A stretch of 64,000 bases of DNA from Mycolicibacterium rhodesiae JS60 (lineage in GTDB: Bacteria; Actinomycetota; Actinomycetes; Mycobacteriales; Mycobacteriaceae). Below are positions 12,019-22,807 of this stretch, piece after piece. The notes below the pieces were generated by a model. That model had not been told where the DNA came from and searched no databases. It saw only the letters and a list, made by a program, of their open reading frames with translations. The DNA is taken from assembly GCA_000230935.2 (NCBI GenBank), contig AGIQ01000002.1, positions 744,001-808,000 of the forward strand, written 5' to 3'. Positions within the stretch are counted from its first letter, which is position 1; each line of letters begins with the position of its first letter. The translations under genes and the position numbers were made by a program.

Positions 12019-12855
12019 TCAGCCAACGAATCTCAAGTCGGAGATGGTGCCACTGGCCACCAGCATGACGTAGAAGTCCGTCAACATCAGGGTGCCGAGG
12101 GTGATCCAGGCGTACAGCTTGTGCCGGGTGTTCAGCTTGCTGACCTGCGTCCAGATCCAGTAGCGCACCGGATGCTTGGAGAAGTGCTTCAGTCGGCCGC
12201 CGGTGACGTGGCGGCACGAGTGGCAGGAGATCGTGTAGACCCACAGCATCACGACGTTGCCGACCAGAATGATGTTGCCCAGGCCGAATCCGAAGCCGCC
12301 GGGCCCGGTCTCCGAGTGGAAGGCGACGATCGCGTCGTAGGTGTTGATGATCGAGATGATGCCGGCGATGTAGAAGAAGTACCGGTGGGTGTTTTGGATG
12401 ATCAGCGGAAAGCGCGTCTCGCCAGTGTATTTCGCATGCGGCTCAGCCACTGCGCATGCGGTCGGCGACTGCCACACCGAGCGGTAGTAGGCGCCGCGGT
12501 AGTAATAGCACGTCAGCCGGAACAGCAGCAGGAACGGCAGCGACAGGAACGCGTACGGCAGCAGCGACAGCGGCCCGGTCGCGGGCAGTATCTGCGGCCA
12601 GAAGTCGCTTGCCTCACCGCATGCCTTGCTCAGGCACGGCGAGTAGAACGGCGTCAGGTAGTGGTACTGCGGGACGAAAAAGTGATCCCGCTGGAACGCG
12701 CGCACCGTCGCGTAGATGACGAATGCGGCGAACCCGAGGTCCGTCCAGATCGGTGCCTTGAGCCAGTTGTCGGTCCGCAGCGTGCGTTGCGGTATCTGGG
12801 CACGGCCGGGTGAGAAGACGCCGGTCGCAGGGCGGTTACCCGCAGGTGCGCTCAT
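12019..12855 (-). CDS. sdhC: Succinate dehydrogenase Sdh1 membrane anchor SdhC
   Basis: 278 aa with about five TM segments (around VIYATVRAF, LSLLPYAFLSLPFLLLF, YFFYIAGIISIINTY, IILVGNVVMLWVYTI and KLYAWITLGTLMLTDFYVMLV). It corresponds to Rv0249c, the single anchor of type F complex II. Cryo-EM of M. smegmatis Sdh1 found a membrane-embedded Rieske-type [2Fe-2S] cluster in this subunit (two Cys, two His ligands). The present sequence has Cys and His in the right regions (SPTACAVAEPHAKY; CHSCRHVTGG), but I cannot assign ligands without an alignment. First gene of the sdhCAB operon. ATG start at 12855. Confidence 0.9.
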   Translation of the reverse strand: MSAPAGNRPATGVFSPGRAQIPQRTLRTDNWLKAPIWTDLGFAAFVIYATVRAFQRDHFFVPQYHYLTPFYSPCLSKACGEASDFWPQILPATGPLSLLPYAFLSLPFLLLFRLTCYYYRGAYYRSVWQSPTACAVAEPHAKYTGETRFPLIIQNTHRYFFYIAGIISIINTYDAIVAFHSETGPGGFGFGLGNIILVGNVVMLWVYTISCHSCRHVTGGRLKHFSKHPVRYWIWTQVSKLNTRHKLYAWITLGTLMLTDFYVMLVASGTISDLRFVG

Positions 12856-12923
12856 CTACTGTGATCCCCTTCGCATTAACTCATCGGAGGGTACCTAGAT
12901 CACGGCACCCCGCTAAATCGGGG

Positions 12924-13220
12924 TCAGCGGCGGCTGTGGCCGCCAACTCCTTCGTCGTCGACGTCACGCCAGAAGGTGCTGTCGTAGGGCGTATCGGGAA
13001 TTCCGATCTTCTCGCCGGAGACCACCGCGGTTTGCTGGGTTAGGGCAAGCTCATTGGCGTCGATATCGAGAAGTTCCACGTCATTGAGGATGCGTTCGGC
13101 GTCGTTGACGATCCGGCGCATTGCCGGAGTGTCGGCATAGCGCGCCTGCAAGGAGGTCACGCACCGCCGCAACCCGCCGATCAGATGGTGAAGTTCGGCC
13201 AATTCTGTAGTGGTAGACAA
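12924..13220 (-). CDS. Conserved protein, Rv0250c homologue
   Basis: 98 aa, soluble, mostly helical (ELHHLIGGLRRCVTSLQARY and IVNDAERILNDVELLDID), ending in SRR. Matches the M. tuberculosis protein Rv0250c in size and in position just upstream of the Sdh1 genes. The gap to sdhC is 68 bp on the same strand, so it may be the first gene of the sdh transcript. No catalytic motif. A possible role in Sdh1 expression or assembly is context inference only. Confidence 0.8.
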   Translation of the reverse strand: MSTTTELAELHHLIGGLRRCVTSLQARYADTPAMRRIVNDAERILNDVELLDIDANELALTQQTAVVSGEKIGIPDTPYDSTFWRDVDDEGVGGHSRR

Positions 13221-13387
13221 CGGGACCTCCCTGGGCTGAAGGTGTTATGGATCACAGTACGACAACCGATGCTAGCCACATTTAGAACGCAACGTGAGAC
13301 AGGTCACGTCGGGAAATGGTGTTGCGGCAGCCGTGTTGAACGCCCCAGGGTCCGTACGACGAAGAAAACAGGAGTGAGGAGCCTCCG

Positions 13388-14149
13388 ATGGTGATTCAGA
13401 GCAGTCTTGCCGAACGTGCGGAAGCGTTGTTGGCGTTGCATCAGCCGGGCAACCCCGTGGTGCTCCCGACGGTGTGGGACGCCTGGTCGGCCAGTCTGGC
13501 AGTGGACGCCGGGTTCGCGGCGCTGACCGTCGGGAGCCATCCGATGGCCGACTCCGTCGGTAAGCCCGACGGCGAAGGCATGAGTTTCGACGATGTGCTC
13601 GCCCGGGTCTCCCAGATCACCGCGGCGGTGGACGTCCCGGTGTCGGTTGACATCGAATCGGGCTACGCACAACCTGCGCAGCGCCTGATCGACGGACTGC
13701 TCGGTGCCGGGGCGGTCGGCCTGAACATCGAGGACACCGTGCACAGCGAGGGCAAGCGGCTGCGGTCGTCCACCGAGCACGCCGAACTAGTGGGGGCGTT
13801 GCGCGCCGCCGCCGAGCGCGCCGGGGTCCACGTGGTCGTGAATGCCCGCACCGACCTGTTCCTGCGCAACGACGGTGACGACGCCGACCGTGTCGACCGA
13901 GCCATCGCGCGGCTGAGCGAGGCCGCCGCCGCGGGGGCGGACGTGCTGTACCCGGTGGGTCGGCACGAGCCGGACACGTTGCGCCGCTTGGCCACTGAAC
14001 TTCCACTGCCGATCAACGCGATCGCGCTACCGGAGTCCGACGACCCGGCGTCGTTCGGGCCACTGGGGGTGGGGCGGATCAGCTTCGGGCCGTTCTGGCA
14101 GCGCGCGCTGTCGGTGCGGGCCAACGAGATCCTCGACCGCTGGCGCTAG
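13388..14149 (+). CDS. Isocitrate lyase / PEP mutase superfamily protein
   Basis: 253 aa TIM-barrel of the ICL/PEPM superfamily (oxaloacetate decarboxylase-like branch). Visible elements: LPTVWDAWSASLAVDAGF, VSVDIESGY, GLNIEDTVH and VVNARTDLFL, which carry the acidic Mg-binding residues of the superfamily. The KKCGH catalytic loop of true isocitrate lyase is absent, so a C-C or P-C bond lyase acting on a small 2-oxo or hydroxy acid is more likely. SD AGGAG lies 8 bp before the ATG. It stands alone between the Rv0250c homologue and the convergent mmpL gene. Substrate unknown. Confidence 0.83.
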   Translation: MVIQSSLAERAEALLALHQPGNPVVLPTVWDAWSASLAVDAGFAALTVGSHPMADSVGKPDGEGMSFDDVLARVSQITAAVDVPVSVDIESGYAQPAQRLIDGLLGAGAVGLNIEDTVHSEGKRLRSSTEHAELVGALRAAAERAGVHVVVNARTDLFLRNDGDDADRVDRAIARLSEAAAAGADVLYPVGRHEPDTLRRLATELPLPINAIALPESDDPASFGPLGVGRISFGPFWQRALSVRANEILDRWR

Positions 14150-14177
14150 CGGGTGTGCCGGCTGCGGTGGCCGCTAG
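14146..14177. terminator. Possible bidirectional terminator between convergent genes
   Basis: Inverted repeat CTAGCGG (14146-14152) / CCGCTAG (14171-14177) with an 18-nt loop. Each arm includes the stop codon of one of the two convergent genes (ending at 14149 and 14174). The long loop and lack of a T run keep confidence low. Confidence 0.35.
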
Positions 14178-17080
14178 GCCTGCGCGGGTAGCGCTGCCGT
14201 CTCTGCATCGTCGCTCGCGGGGCGCTTGCGCGGCGTGGGCGGCAGGAAGTGGTTGTCCCCGCGGGGGTAGACCACCAGTGGCCACCAGAACCACCGGCCC
14301 AGCATCGTGGCGATCGACGGCATCAACAGCGAACGCACGATAAAGGTGTCGATCAGCAGGCCGATTGCGATCGTCGAACCCATCTGAGCCAGTACGGTCA
14401 GACTGCTGAACATCATCCCCGCCATCGTGGCGGCGAACACCAACCCGGCCGACGTCACCACGCCTCCCGTACCTGCCATGGAGCGGATGATGCCGGTCTT
14501 CAGGCCCGCGTGGATCTCGTCTTTGAACCTCGAGACCAGCAAGAGGTTGTAGTCCGAGCCGACCGCCAACAGGATGATGACGGACATCAACATGACCAGC
14601 CACTGCACCTGTATCCCGAACAGGTCCTGCCACAGCAGAACCGAGATGCCGAAGGATGCGGCGATCGAACTGGCCGCCGTACCGACGATCACCAGCGCCG
14701 CGACCGCGCTGCGGGTCAGAATGAGCATGATCATGAAGATCAGCGTCAGCGACGACACCACGGCGATCATCAGGTCGTAGCGCGCGCCATCGGACATGTC
14801 CTTGTAGGTCGCCGCGACGCCGCCGAGATGAATCTTGGCGTTCGACAGCGACGACATCTTCAGGGCTTCTTGTGCCGCTTTGCGTTCCGACTCGACGCGC
14901 GCGATGCCGTCCACCGTCGCCGGGTCGCCCTCGTGGGTGATGAACATGCGGGTGGACTTGCCGTCGGGTGAGAGGAACATCTTCAGGCCGCGCTGAAAAT
15001 CCGGATTCTGGAAGGCTTCCGGCGGCAGGAAGAACAGATCGTCGTTCTTGGCCTGGTCGAAGCTCTCGCCCATCGCCAGCGCCGTGTCGTTGGTCGCCTG
15101 CATCTGGTCGAGCAGGGCCTTCTGCGAATTGTAGGAGGCCAGCGCGAGGTCCCGGCTGACCTTCATCGACGCGATGGTCTGGGGAAGAAGCGCCGTCAGC
15201 TGCGGTGCGATCGCCGCCAGCTGGTCGGTATTGCCTTGCACCCCTGCGGTTTTGTCGGTCACTGCATCGATCCCGTCAAGGGAGTCGAACAGGGACCTCG
15301 CCGCGGCGCACAGCGGAATGTCGTAACAGTGCGGCTCCCAGTAGAAGTAATTGCGCATCGGCCGGAACTGGTCGTCGAAGTTCGCGATGTTGTCGCGCAA
15401 TTGCTCGGTGGTTTTCAGGAGGTCCTGTGAGCGGGCCGCCGAATCCTGGGTGAGCTGGGTCTGCTTGAGCGAGAGTTGGTACTGTTTCTCCAGGATGTCG
15501 ATCGAAACGTTCATCGAATCAACCGTTTTCAGCTGGTTGTCCAACTGGTCCCGCTGGAAAGGCAGGTTCATGTTGGTGGTCTGACCCGCCACCGAAGTCT
15601 GGAATGGAATCGAGCTGTGCTGGATCGGGATACCCAGCGGCCGGGTGATGCTCTGCACCATCGCAATGCCCTCGGTGTGCATGACATTGCCTGCGATCTT
15701 GTTCAGCACCAGCATGTCGGCGGGATTGCGCATGTCGTGGTCGGCTTCGACCATCAGGATGTCGGGGTTCATCCGGGCCTGGGTGAAGTGCCGGTCGGCG
15801 GCGGCGAAGCCTTGGTTGACCGGGGCGTCCGTCGGCAGGTAGTAGCGATCGTTGTAGGCCGGTTTGTATCCGGGGATGGCGATGATGCCGATCAGCACGA
15901 CGAACAGACTGGCCACGAAAATCGGTGCGGGCCAACGTACGACGGCTGTGCCGACGCGCCGCCAGAATCTGCTCTGCGGGGGCCGCTTGGATTCGTACAG
16001 CCCAACGCGGCTGCCCAGGAAGAGAACGGCCGGGCCGAGCGTGACCGCGATCGCCACGATCACCAGCATGCCGATCGCGACGGGCGCGCCCATGGTGGTG
16101 AAGTAGGGCAGTCGCGCAAAACTCAGGCAGTACGTCGCGCCCGCGATCGTGAGTCCGGAACCCACGATGACGGGTGCGACGGACTTGAAGGTGGCGTAGT
16201 ACGAGTCGTCGCGGTCCAACCCCATGCCACGGTCTTCACGGTAGCGGCCGAAGATGAAGATGCCGTAGTCGGTGGCCGCGGCGATCGCCAGCATCGTGAG
16301 GATGTTTCCGGCGAACGTCGTCAGACCGAAAGCGTCGTGTAGGGCCAGATTCGACACCACACCGCGCGCGGTCAGCAGCCCGAGGAACGTGAGGAACAAT
16401 TGGATCAGGGTGGTACGTATCGACCGATAGACCACCAAAAGCATGCCCGCGATCGCGACAAGGGTGATCAACGTGATTTTGTCGCTGCTGGCGTTACCGA
16501 TGACGTGCAGGTCGTGAGTCAGCGCGGCCGGGCCGGCGACATACGCTTGCACGCCAGGTGGTGCGGGGGTTTCCTCGATGACCTTGCGAACGGCTTCCAC
16601 GCCTTCATTGGCGAGAGTCTGGCCCTGCTCGCCGGCCAGGTTCAGCATCACGTAGGCGGCCTTGCCGTCGGCGCTCTGCGCGCCGGCGGCCGTCAGCGTG
16701 TCACCCCAGAAGTCCTGGATGTGCTGAATGTGTTGGGGATCTTCCTGCAGCTTGTGAATGATCTCGTCGTAGTACTGATGTGCGTCCGGCCCCAGCGGCT
16801 TCTGGCCCTCCACGACGATCATGATCGTGCTGTTGGAGTTGAACTCCTGGAAGTTGGCGCCCATCAACTTCATGGCCTTCATCGACGGCGCGTCCTCGGG
16901 TGCCATTGGCGCCGCGTGCAACTCGCCGACTACCTCTAGTTGAGGGGCAATGACATTCACCCCGACGGCGACCGCGATCCAGAACAACACGATCGGGATC
17001 GCAAGGATGCGGATCAGGTGCGGGACGATGGGCCGCTTTGGCTTGCTTGCGGATTCGGGTGCGGTGACGGTATGGGTCAT
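14174..17080 (-). CDS. RND transporter of the MmpL4/MmpL5 type
   Basis: 968 aa with the 12-TM MmpL architecture. TM4 has the Asp-Tyr pair D271-Y (ATDYGIFIFGRY) and TM10 D843-Y (GSDYNLLLVSRFKDE). A long periplasmic helical insertion (about residues 480-690) contains paired Cys (PHCYDIPLC), as in MmpL4/5. An upstream frame extension of 29 residues exists, but ATG 17080 overlaps the mmpS stop (ATGA) and starts MTHTVTAPESASKPKRP, so I use it. Partner of the adjacent MmpS and presumably controlled by the adjacent MarR. MmpS5/MmpL5-type pairs export siderophores and drugs (azoles, bedaquiline, clofazimine), so siderophore or xenobiotic export is the reasonable guess. Confidence 0.9.
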   Translation of the reverse strand: MTHTVTAPESASKPKRPIVPHLIRILAIPIVLFWIAVAVGVNVIAPQLEVVGELHAAPMAPEDAPSMKAMKLMGANFQEFNSNSTIMIVVEGQKPLGPDAHQYYDEIIHKLQEDPQHIQHIQDFWGDTLTAAGAQSADGKAAYVMLNLAGEQGQTLANEGVEAVRKVIEETPAPPGVQAYVAGPAALTHDLHVIGNASSDKITLITLVAIAGMLLVVYRSIRTTLIQLFLTFLGLLTARGVVSNLALHDAFGLTTFAGNILTMLAIAAATDYGIFIFGRYREDRGMGLDRDDSYYATFKSVAPVIVGSGLTIAGATYCLSFARLPYFTTMGAPVAIGMLVIVAIAVTLGPAVLFLGSRVGLYESKRPPQSRFWRRVGTAVVRWPAPIFVASLFVVLIGIIAIPGYKPAYNDRYYLPTDAPVNQGFAAADRHFTQARMNPDILMVEADHDMRNPADMLVLNKIAGNVMHTEGIAMVQSITRPLGIPIQHSSIPFQTSVAGQTTNMNLPFQRDQLDNQLKTVDSMNVSIDILEKQYQLSLKQTQLTQDSAARSQDLLKTTEQLRDNIANFDDQFRPMRNYFYWEPHCYDIPLCAAARSLFDSLDGIDAVTDKTAGVQGNTDQLAAIAPQLTALLPQTIASMKVSRDLALASYNSQKALLDQMQATNDTALAMGESFDQAKNDDLFFLPPEAFQNPDFQRGLKMFLSPDGKSTRMFITHEGDPATVDGIARVESERKAAQEALKMSSLSNAKIHLGGVAATYKDMSDGARYDLMIAVVSSLTLIFMIMLILTRSAVAALVIVGTAASSIAASFGISVLLWQDLFGIQVQWLVMLMSVIILLAVGSDYNLLLVSRFKDEIHAGLKTGIIRSMAGTGGVVTSAGLVFAATMAGMMFSSLTVLAQMGSTIAIGLLIDTFIVRSLLMPSIATMLGRWFWWPLVVYPRGDNHFLPPTPRKRPASDDAETAALPAQA

Positions 17081-17517
17081 GCGGACTTCACCAGGCAATA
17101 GGTCTGGGCGTTGACACCATTGGCCGATTGCTCCTCGCGGACGGTTCCGTTCACAGTGACGCGGCATCCAATCTCATCGCCGTCGGTCCGCGCCATGAGG
17201 CTGGCGCTGACGGCAGGCAACGTCGTCGACAGGGTGATCGACCAGGGCAGCGGCACGTCGACGGTGTGCACCTTGGCTTCCGGGTCGAAGTAACTGATCT
17301 GGGCGGTGGTCCCCGGTGCGCCATAGACGTCGTAGATCATGACCTTGGGGTTGAACTGCACGATCTCGATACCGGCGCCTGCACCGGCGTTCAGGTCCTG
17401 CGACGCGAATTTCTTGTGCAGACGCGAAACGACCAGACCGGAGACGGCCAGCACCACGATCAAAACCAACGGGATCCAGATGCGTTTCAGCACGCGACCC
17501 ACCGGAACAGCTTTCAC
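17077..17517 (-). CDS. MmpS-family accessory protein
   Basis: 146 aa with the GTG start at 17517, which follows GGAAGG at good spacing; the longer frame upstream runs into the marR gene. One N-terminal TM helix (LKRIWIPLVLIVVLAVSGLVV), then an extracytoplasmic beta-rich domain with FNPKVMIYDVYGAPGT and DVPLPWSITLSTTLPA, the hallmark of MmpS, and two C-terminal Cys (IGCRV, QTYCLV). It serves as periplasmic partner of the overlapping mmpL. Starts 14 bp after the marR stop, giving a marR-mmpS-mmpL operon. Confidence 0.9.
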   Translation of the reverse strand: MKAVPVGRVLKRIWIPLVLIVVLAVSGLVVSRLHKKFASQDLNAGAGAGIEIVQFNPKVMIYDVYGAPGTTAQISYFDPEAKVHTVDVPLPWSITLSTTLPAVSASLMARTDGDEIGCRVTVNGTVREEQSANGVNAQTYCLVKSA

Positions 17518-17531
17518 CCGAACACCTTCCG

Positions 17532-18020
17532 TCAATGACCCGGCCGCGGTGCGGCCGTGTCCGTGGCGCCGTCGGCATTGGCGGCGAGCCGACAGATGAG
17601 CGGAAGCGCAACCCGCGCAGCCAACCACAGCTGCATCTGTTCCTCGTCCGTCAGCGTTGTCATCAAGGCGGACAGACGTTCTCGGCGTGTGCGTTTACGC
17701 TCGTCGAGCACGTCCTGGCCCTCGTCGGTGATGGCGACCAGGCAGGCCCGGCCGTCGTCGGGGTCGGCGAGCCGGGTCACCAGGCCCGCACGTTCCAGCC
17801 GCTGGACCAACTGGGTCATCGAGGGCTGGCTGACCCCCTCCTTCGCGGCCAGCGTGGTCAGCCGGATAGGGCCTTCCCGAGCCACCCGGTTCATCGTGAA
17901 TGCTGCGGACGCGCTCAGGTCTGCGCGATCGGCGAGGAATCGGATCGTCACGTCCATTGCCTGGTCAAGGGCATCGCCGACGCACTCGCTGACGTCCTGC
18001 TCGGCTGGCTGATTTCCCAC
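17532..18020 (-). CDS. MarR-family transcriptional regulator of the mmpS-mmpL operon
   Basis: 162 aa winged-helix protein. The recognition region is LTTLAAKEGVSQPSMTQLVQRLERAGLVTR and the wing ADPDDGRACLVAITDEG, both canonical MarR. GTG start at 18020. It is first in the operon, upstream of mmpS-mmpL, so autoregulated repression of the efflux pair is likely, analogous in role to Rv0678 (MmpR5) for MmpS5-MmpL5, although Rv0678 is divergently placed. An imperfect palindrome 8 bp upstream of the start is a candidate operator. No cysteine-rich sensor region is apparent. Confidence 0.85.
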   Translation of the reverse strand: MGNQPAEQDVSECVGDALDQAMDVTIRFLADRADLSASAAFTMNRVAREGPIRLTTLAAKEGVSQPSMTQLVQRLERAGLVTRLADPDDGRACLVAITDEGQDVLDERKRTRRERLSALMTTLTDEEQMQLWLAARVALPLICRLAANADGATDTAAPRPGH

Positions 18021-18027
18021 CCGGTAT

Positions 18028-18049
18028 CTATATCACGCAGACTATGTAG
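18028..18049. promoter_or_regulatory. Candidate MarR operator / promoter
   Basis: Imperfect palindrome CTATAT-N10-ATGTAG directly upstream of the marR start. It overlaps TATAGAT on the minus strand (18026-18032), a plausible -10 element about 7 nt from the GTG, so the transcript may be leaderless and repression by occlusion is plausible. Binding is not demonstrated. Confidence 0.35.
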
Positions 18050-18251
18050 CAGCAATAACTATCCGGCTCGGGACGGCCTCACAGTGACTTCCAAGGTTTG
18101 CTGTTCGCGGCCACGGTGGGCCTGGAAAGGCTCAGAGTTGTTGCGGGGCAGCCAGTCCAGCGCTGGAGCCGCGTCGTCTAGGAAGCCGGTTATCGGCAAC
18201 GGTTGCGGCTAGTTGTATTCTGCCGGCTATCTATTGACGCTACTGCCCGGG

Positions 18252-19703
<1,452 letters not shown>

Positions 19704-19707
<4 letters not shown>

Positions 19708-20366
19708 CGCGGGCCCGCGGCGATCGCCCGGAACTGCACCCACATGCCCGGCTCCAACAGTGCAGGTTTCGGCCGGTCGATATCCCACAGCACCGCGTCG
19801 GTGCGGCCGATCAGCTGCCAGCCACCGGGAGACTGGCGCGGGTAGATACCGCTGAACTCGCCGGCAAGTCCGACCGATCCGGCCGGCACCGCGGTGCGCG
19901 GATCGCCGCGCCTCGGCGCCGCCAATCGGGGATCACCGCCGACCAGGTAGGCGAAACCCGGTGCGAAGCCGCAGAATCCGACCCGCCACGGGGTGGCGGT
20001 ATGGGCCTCGATCACCGCGGCGACGTCCATCCCGGTGTGCGCGGCGACATCGTCGAGATCGGTGCCGTCGTACACCACCTCGATCACCACGTCGACGTCA
20101 TCGGCCCGATGCTGCCCCCGCCCCGCGGTGTCGATCGGCAGCTGTTTGAGCCGCTGGCGGGTAGGTGCCTGATACCCCGGGTCGGACAGTGTGATCAGGA
20201 CGGTGCGCGCGGCCGGGACGATGTCGAGAGTCCCGGGCAACTGCGCCCGGCGCAGCGCGCCGGCAAGGGCCAGCACCTGCTCGGTCGACTCGCATTCGAG
20301 TAGCAGCGCCTGTTCGCCGTAGTCACGGATTGTGTTGGACACCATCAGATCCGTCGCCACACTCAT
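19704..20366 (-). CDS. pxpB: 5-oxoprolinase subunit B / allophanate hydrolase subunit 1-like protein
   Basis: 220 aa, Rv0264c position. Family signature: [11 protein letters not shown] at the start, [51 protein letters not shown] and [11 protein letters not shown]. It pairs with PxpC, whose start overlaps its stop. Lies 78 bp downstream of the yhhQ-type gene on the same strand. Confidence 0.86.
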
Positions 20367-20444
20367 TCATCGACGGTAGATCCGCCGAGGGACCGGGTCT
20401 GCGGATTTCGAGCACTGCCAGAGGTGCCACATATATCGTGCGCG

Positions 20445-21158
20445 TCAGACCATCTGGGTATAGGTCGGCTCGTGACGCTTGATGTACGCGATCACGCGAT
20501 AGGTCACCGGCAGCATCACCACTTCGACGGCGGTCTTGTAGACCCACCCGAGCGCGGTGTAGGTGAGGAAGTCGCCAAAGCTGTTGATGCCGATGGCTCC
20601 GGCGGCGATGCTGCAGAACACCACCGTGTCGCCGAGCTGGCCGGCGAACGTGGAGCCGACCAGCCGGGCCCAGAGGTGCCTTTCCTTCGTGCGTTCCTTG
20701 ATCTTGACGACCGTCCAGGCGTTGATCGTCTGCCCGACGATGAAGCCGGCCAACCCGGCCACGATCAGTTGGGTGTAGGCGTGGACGATGTTCTCGAAAT
20801 GTTCCTGGTTTGTGTAGAAGTCGGCCGCGGGCAGGTAGATGGTCACCCAGAACGCGAGGGCGGCCAGGATGTTCATCGCGAAGCCGAGGATGATGGCTCT
20901 CCGCGCGGCCTTGAATCCGTACACCTCGGAGAGCACGTCGCCGATGACGTAGGTGAGCGGGAAGACGATGAAGCCGCCGTCGGTGATGATCGACCAGTTG
21001 CCGATGACGGGTCCGAACGCGACGCCCTTGGTGGCGGTGACGTTGGAGATGATCACCAGGGCGGTGAAGACCGAGACGAAGACCGGGTGATAGCGAGAGC
21101 CGACTTGTGCGAACCCGGGGGTTATGGCATCGCGTGCGGTGGTCTGGCTGCTGGTCAC
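20445..21158 (-). CDS. Queuosine precursor transporter, YhhQ/VUT family
   Basis: 237 aa from the GTG at 21158; a TTG at 21170 is an alternative giving 241 aa, and neither has a strong SD. About six TM segments with TNVTATKG-like sequence (IISNVTATKGVAFGP), FPLTYVIGDVLSEVYGF and AGFIVGQTINAWTVVKIKERT, the conserved signature of the YhhQ/QPTR family that imports preQ0/preQ1. It sits between fecB2 and pxpB in a leftward run and is not part of the M. tuberculosis arrangement I recall at this place, so it may be an insertion into the cluster. Confidence 0.85.
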   Translation of the reverse strand: MTSSQTTARDAITPGFAQVGSRYHPVFVSVFTALVIISNVTATKGVAFGPVIGNWSIITDGGFIVFPLTYVIGDVLSEVYGFKAARRAIILGFAMNILAALAFWVTIYLPAADFYTNQEHFENIVHAYTQLIVAGLAGFIVGQTINAWTVVKIKERTKERHLWARLVGSTFAGQLGDTVVFCSIAAGAIGINSFGDFLTYTALGWVYKTAVEVVMLPVTYRVIAYIKRHEPTYTQMV

Positions 21159-21180
21159 GGTGCTATCCAAGCATGCCCGG

Positions 21181-22152
21181 TCAGGTCAGTGCGCGCGAGA
21201 GCAGCGGCGGCAATTGATCGGCCACGGCGGGGTAGGACAGCGGGGAGGCGAAGGCGATCGCACCGGCGAGGTCCTTGCCGGTGAAGATATTCCGAGCGGC
21301 CAGCGCGGCGACGGCCGGATCCGCCAGCAGCGCAGCTTGTTCGGCGTCGCTCTCGGTGGACCAGATCAACACGTCGGCGGAATCCAGGGTGTCGGCGAGC
21401 TTGTCGCGCGGGATGGCCGCTCGGTGGTCGTCGACGGCGAATGCCTGAATGCTGTCAACTATCTGAAAGCCCATGGTCGTCAAGAAGTCGGTTCGCCAGC
21501 CGGGCAGCGTCGCGGTGAGGGTGCCGCCGAAGAAATTGCCCGCCAGCAGCAGCGCAGTCTTGCTTTTGAAGGCGGCGTTGTTCTTCGCGATGTCGGCGAA
21601 CTTGTTGTCGATGCCCGCGATCAACTGTTTCATCTGCTTGCCCTGGAACACCGCGGTTCCCACCGCGGTGGCCTGGTCCTTCCACGGTTCGAAGAAGGCA
21701 TTGCCGGATTGGGCGATGGTCGGCGCGATCGCCGAGAGTTTCTTGTAGGTGTCCTCGTCGAGGCCCGCGTTGACGGCCACGATCAGATCCGGTTTGAGCG
21801 CGGCGATCTGGTCCACCTGAATTCCGTTGTCCAGGTTGAGCACAACGGGTTGGGCGGCACCGAGTTTGGGCAGCGCCCACGGCCACACCCCGAAGGGTTG
21901 GTCACCGAACCAATTGGTCACCGCGATCGGTACCACGCCGACCGCGAGAAGGTCGTCCTGCTCGGTGAAGCCCGCGCTGACGACGCGCGTGGGCGGCGCC
22001 GAGATCGTCGTTTCGCCGAAGAGATGTTTGATGGTCACCGATTTGGGGGTGGCATCCTCGCTCGAGCCCTCCGACGAGCACGCGGCGACGAACAGTGCGC
22101 CCGCCGCGCCGGCGGCCCCCAGAAACCCGCGTCTCGTCCACTGCGCCCTCAC
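21181..22152 (-). CDS. fecB2: Periplasmic iron-siderophore binding lipoprotein, FecB2-like
   Basis: 323 aa. The N-terminus has a twin-arginine motif (TRRGFLG), a hydrophobic stretch and the lipobox VAAC, so a Tat-exported lipoprotein is predicted. The mature part is a class III (BtuF/FhuD-type) substrate-binding protein: HLFGETTISAPPTRVVSAGF, ALKPDLIVAV, LSAIAPTIA and DSADVLIWST. Matches Rv0265c in position and type; binds ferric siderophore or haem for an ABC importer encoded elsewhere. GTG start 22152, 9 bp after the lysE stop, and 22 bp before the transporter start chosen here. Confidence 0.87.
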   Translation of the reverse strand: MRAQWTRRGFLGAAGAAGALFVAACSSEGSSEDATPKSVTIKHLFGETTISAPPTRVVSAGFTEQDDLLAVGVVPIAVTNWFGDQPFGVWPWALPKLGAAQPVVLNLDNGIQVDQIAALKPDLIVAVNAGLDEDTYKKLSAIAPTIAQSGNAFFEPWKDQATAVGTAVFQGKQMKQLIAGIDNKFADIAKNNAAFKSKTALLLAGNFFGGTLTATLPGWRTDFLTTMGFQIVDSIQAFAVDDHRAAIPRDKLADTLDSADVLIWSTESDAEQAALLADPAVAALAARNIFTGKDLAGAIAFASPLSYPAVADQLPPLLSRALT

Positions 22153-22161
22153 GGCGCGAGA

Positions 22162-22761
22162 TTAGCTCACGGCCATCCAGATGCCGAGTCCAATCATGGT
22201 GGCCGCGATCAGGCCGTCGAGAATCCGCCACGTCAGTGGGGTGGCGAACAGGCCGGCCAACCGGCGTGCGCCGAACCCCAGACTGACGAACCAGACCACA
22301 CTCGCGGTCACTGCGCCGATACCGAACAACCACCTGCTGTCGGCGTGCTGGTTGGCCAGCGTCCCGAGCAGCACGACGGTGTCGAGATAGACGTGGGGGT
22401 TCAGGAACGTCATGGCCAGGCAGGTCAGCAGGACTGAAATCAGGCGCGTTGAGCCCTTTTGGGTGGGAGCCATGCTCGACGGACGCAGGGCGCGGCGGGC
22501 GGCCAGTGCGCCGTAGACGAACAGGAACCCGGCGCCGCCGATCTTCGCCACGCTGACGGTTTGGGGATGAGCGGTGATGACTGCGCCGATGCCGGCAATT
22601 CCGGCGGTGATCAACAGCAGGTCGGAGACCGCGCACACGCTGACCACCGCGAGCACGTGCTCGCCGCGGATGCCCTGACGCAGCACGAACGCGTTCTGGG
22701 CACCGATCGCCGCGATCAATGTGAAGGACGTCAGAAAACCGATGAGGAGGGGCGAGGCCAT
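22162..22761 (-). CDS. LysE/ArgO-family amino acid exporter
   Basis: 199 aa, six TM. Signature of Lys[18 protein letters not shown] near the N-terminus, [10 protein letters not shown], and [18 protein letters not shown] in the middle. Exports basic amino acids (Lys/Arg). The usual partner, a divergent LysR-type LysG/ArgP regulator, is missing; upstream is a TetR gene instead. It would be the first gene of a leftward transcript continuing into fecB2. Confidence 0.9.
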   Translation of the reverse strand: MASPLLIGFLTSFTLIAAIGAQNAFVLRQGIRGEHVLAVVSVCAVSDLLLITAGIAGIGAVITAHPQTVSVAKIGGAGFLFVYGALAARRALRPSSMAPTQKGSTRLISVLLTCLAMTFLNPHVYLDTVVLLGTLANQHADSRWLFGIGAVTASVVWFVSLGFGARRLAGLFATPLTWRILDGLIAATMIGLGIWMAVS

Positions 22762-22807
22762 GGAAATGACGGTATGGACCGGACGTGAGACAGTCCAACT
22801 AAATATT

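Noticed and set aside
10088..12073. 661-aa plus-strand ORF opposite sdhA
   Set aside because: Shadow of high GC3 in sdhA; repetitive His/Asp/Gln-rich composition and no recognisable domain.
13254..13266. CACAGTACGACA resembling one arm of the 33-bp repeat
   Set aside because: Only one half-site, no matching partner arm, far from the relevant genes; chance match.
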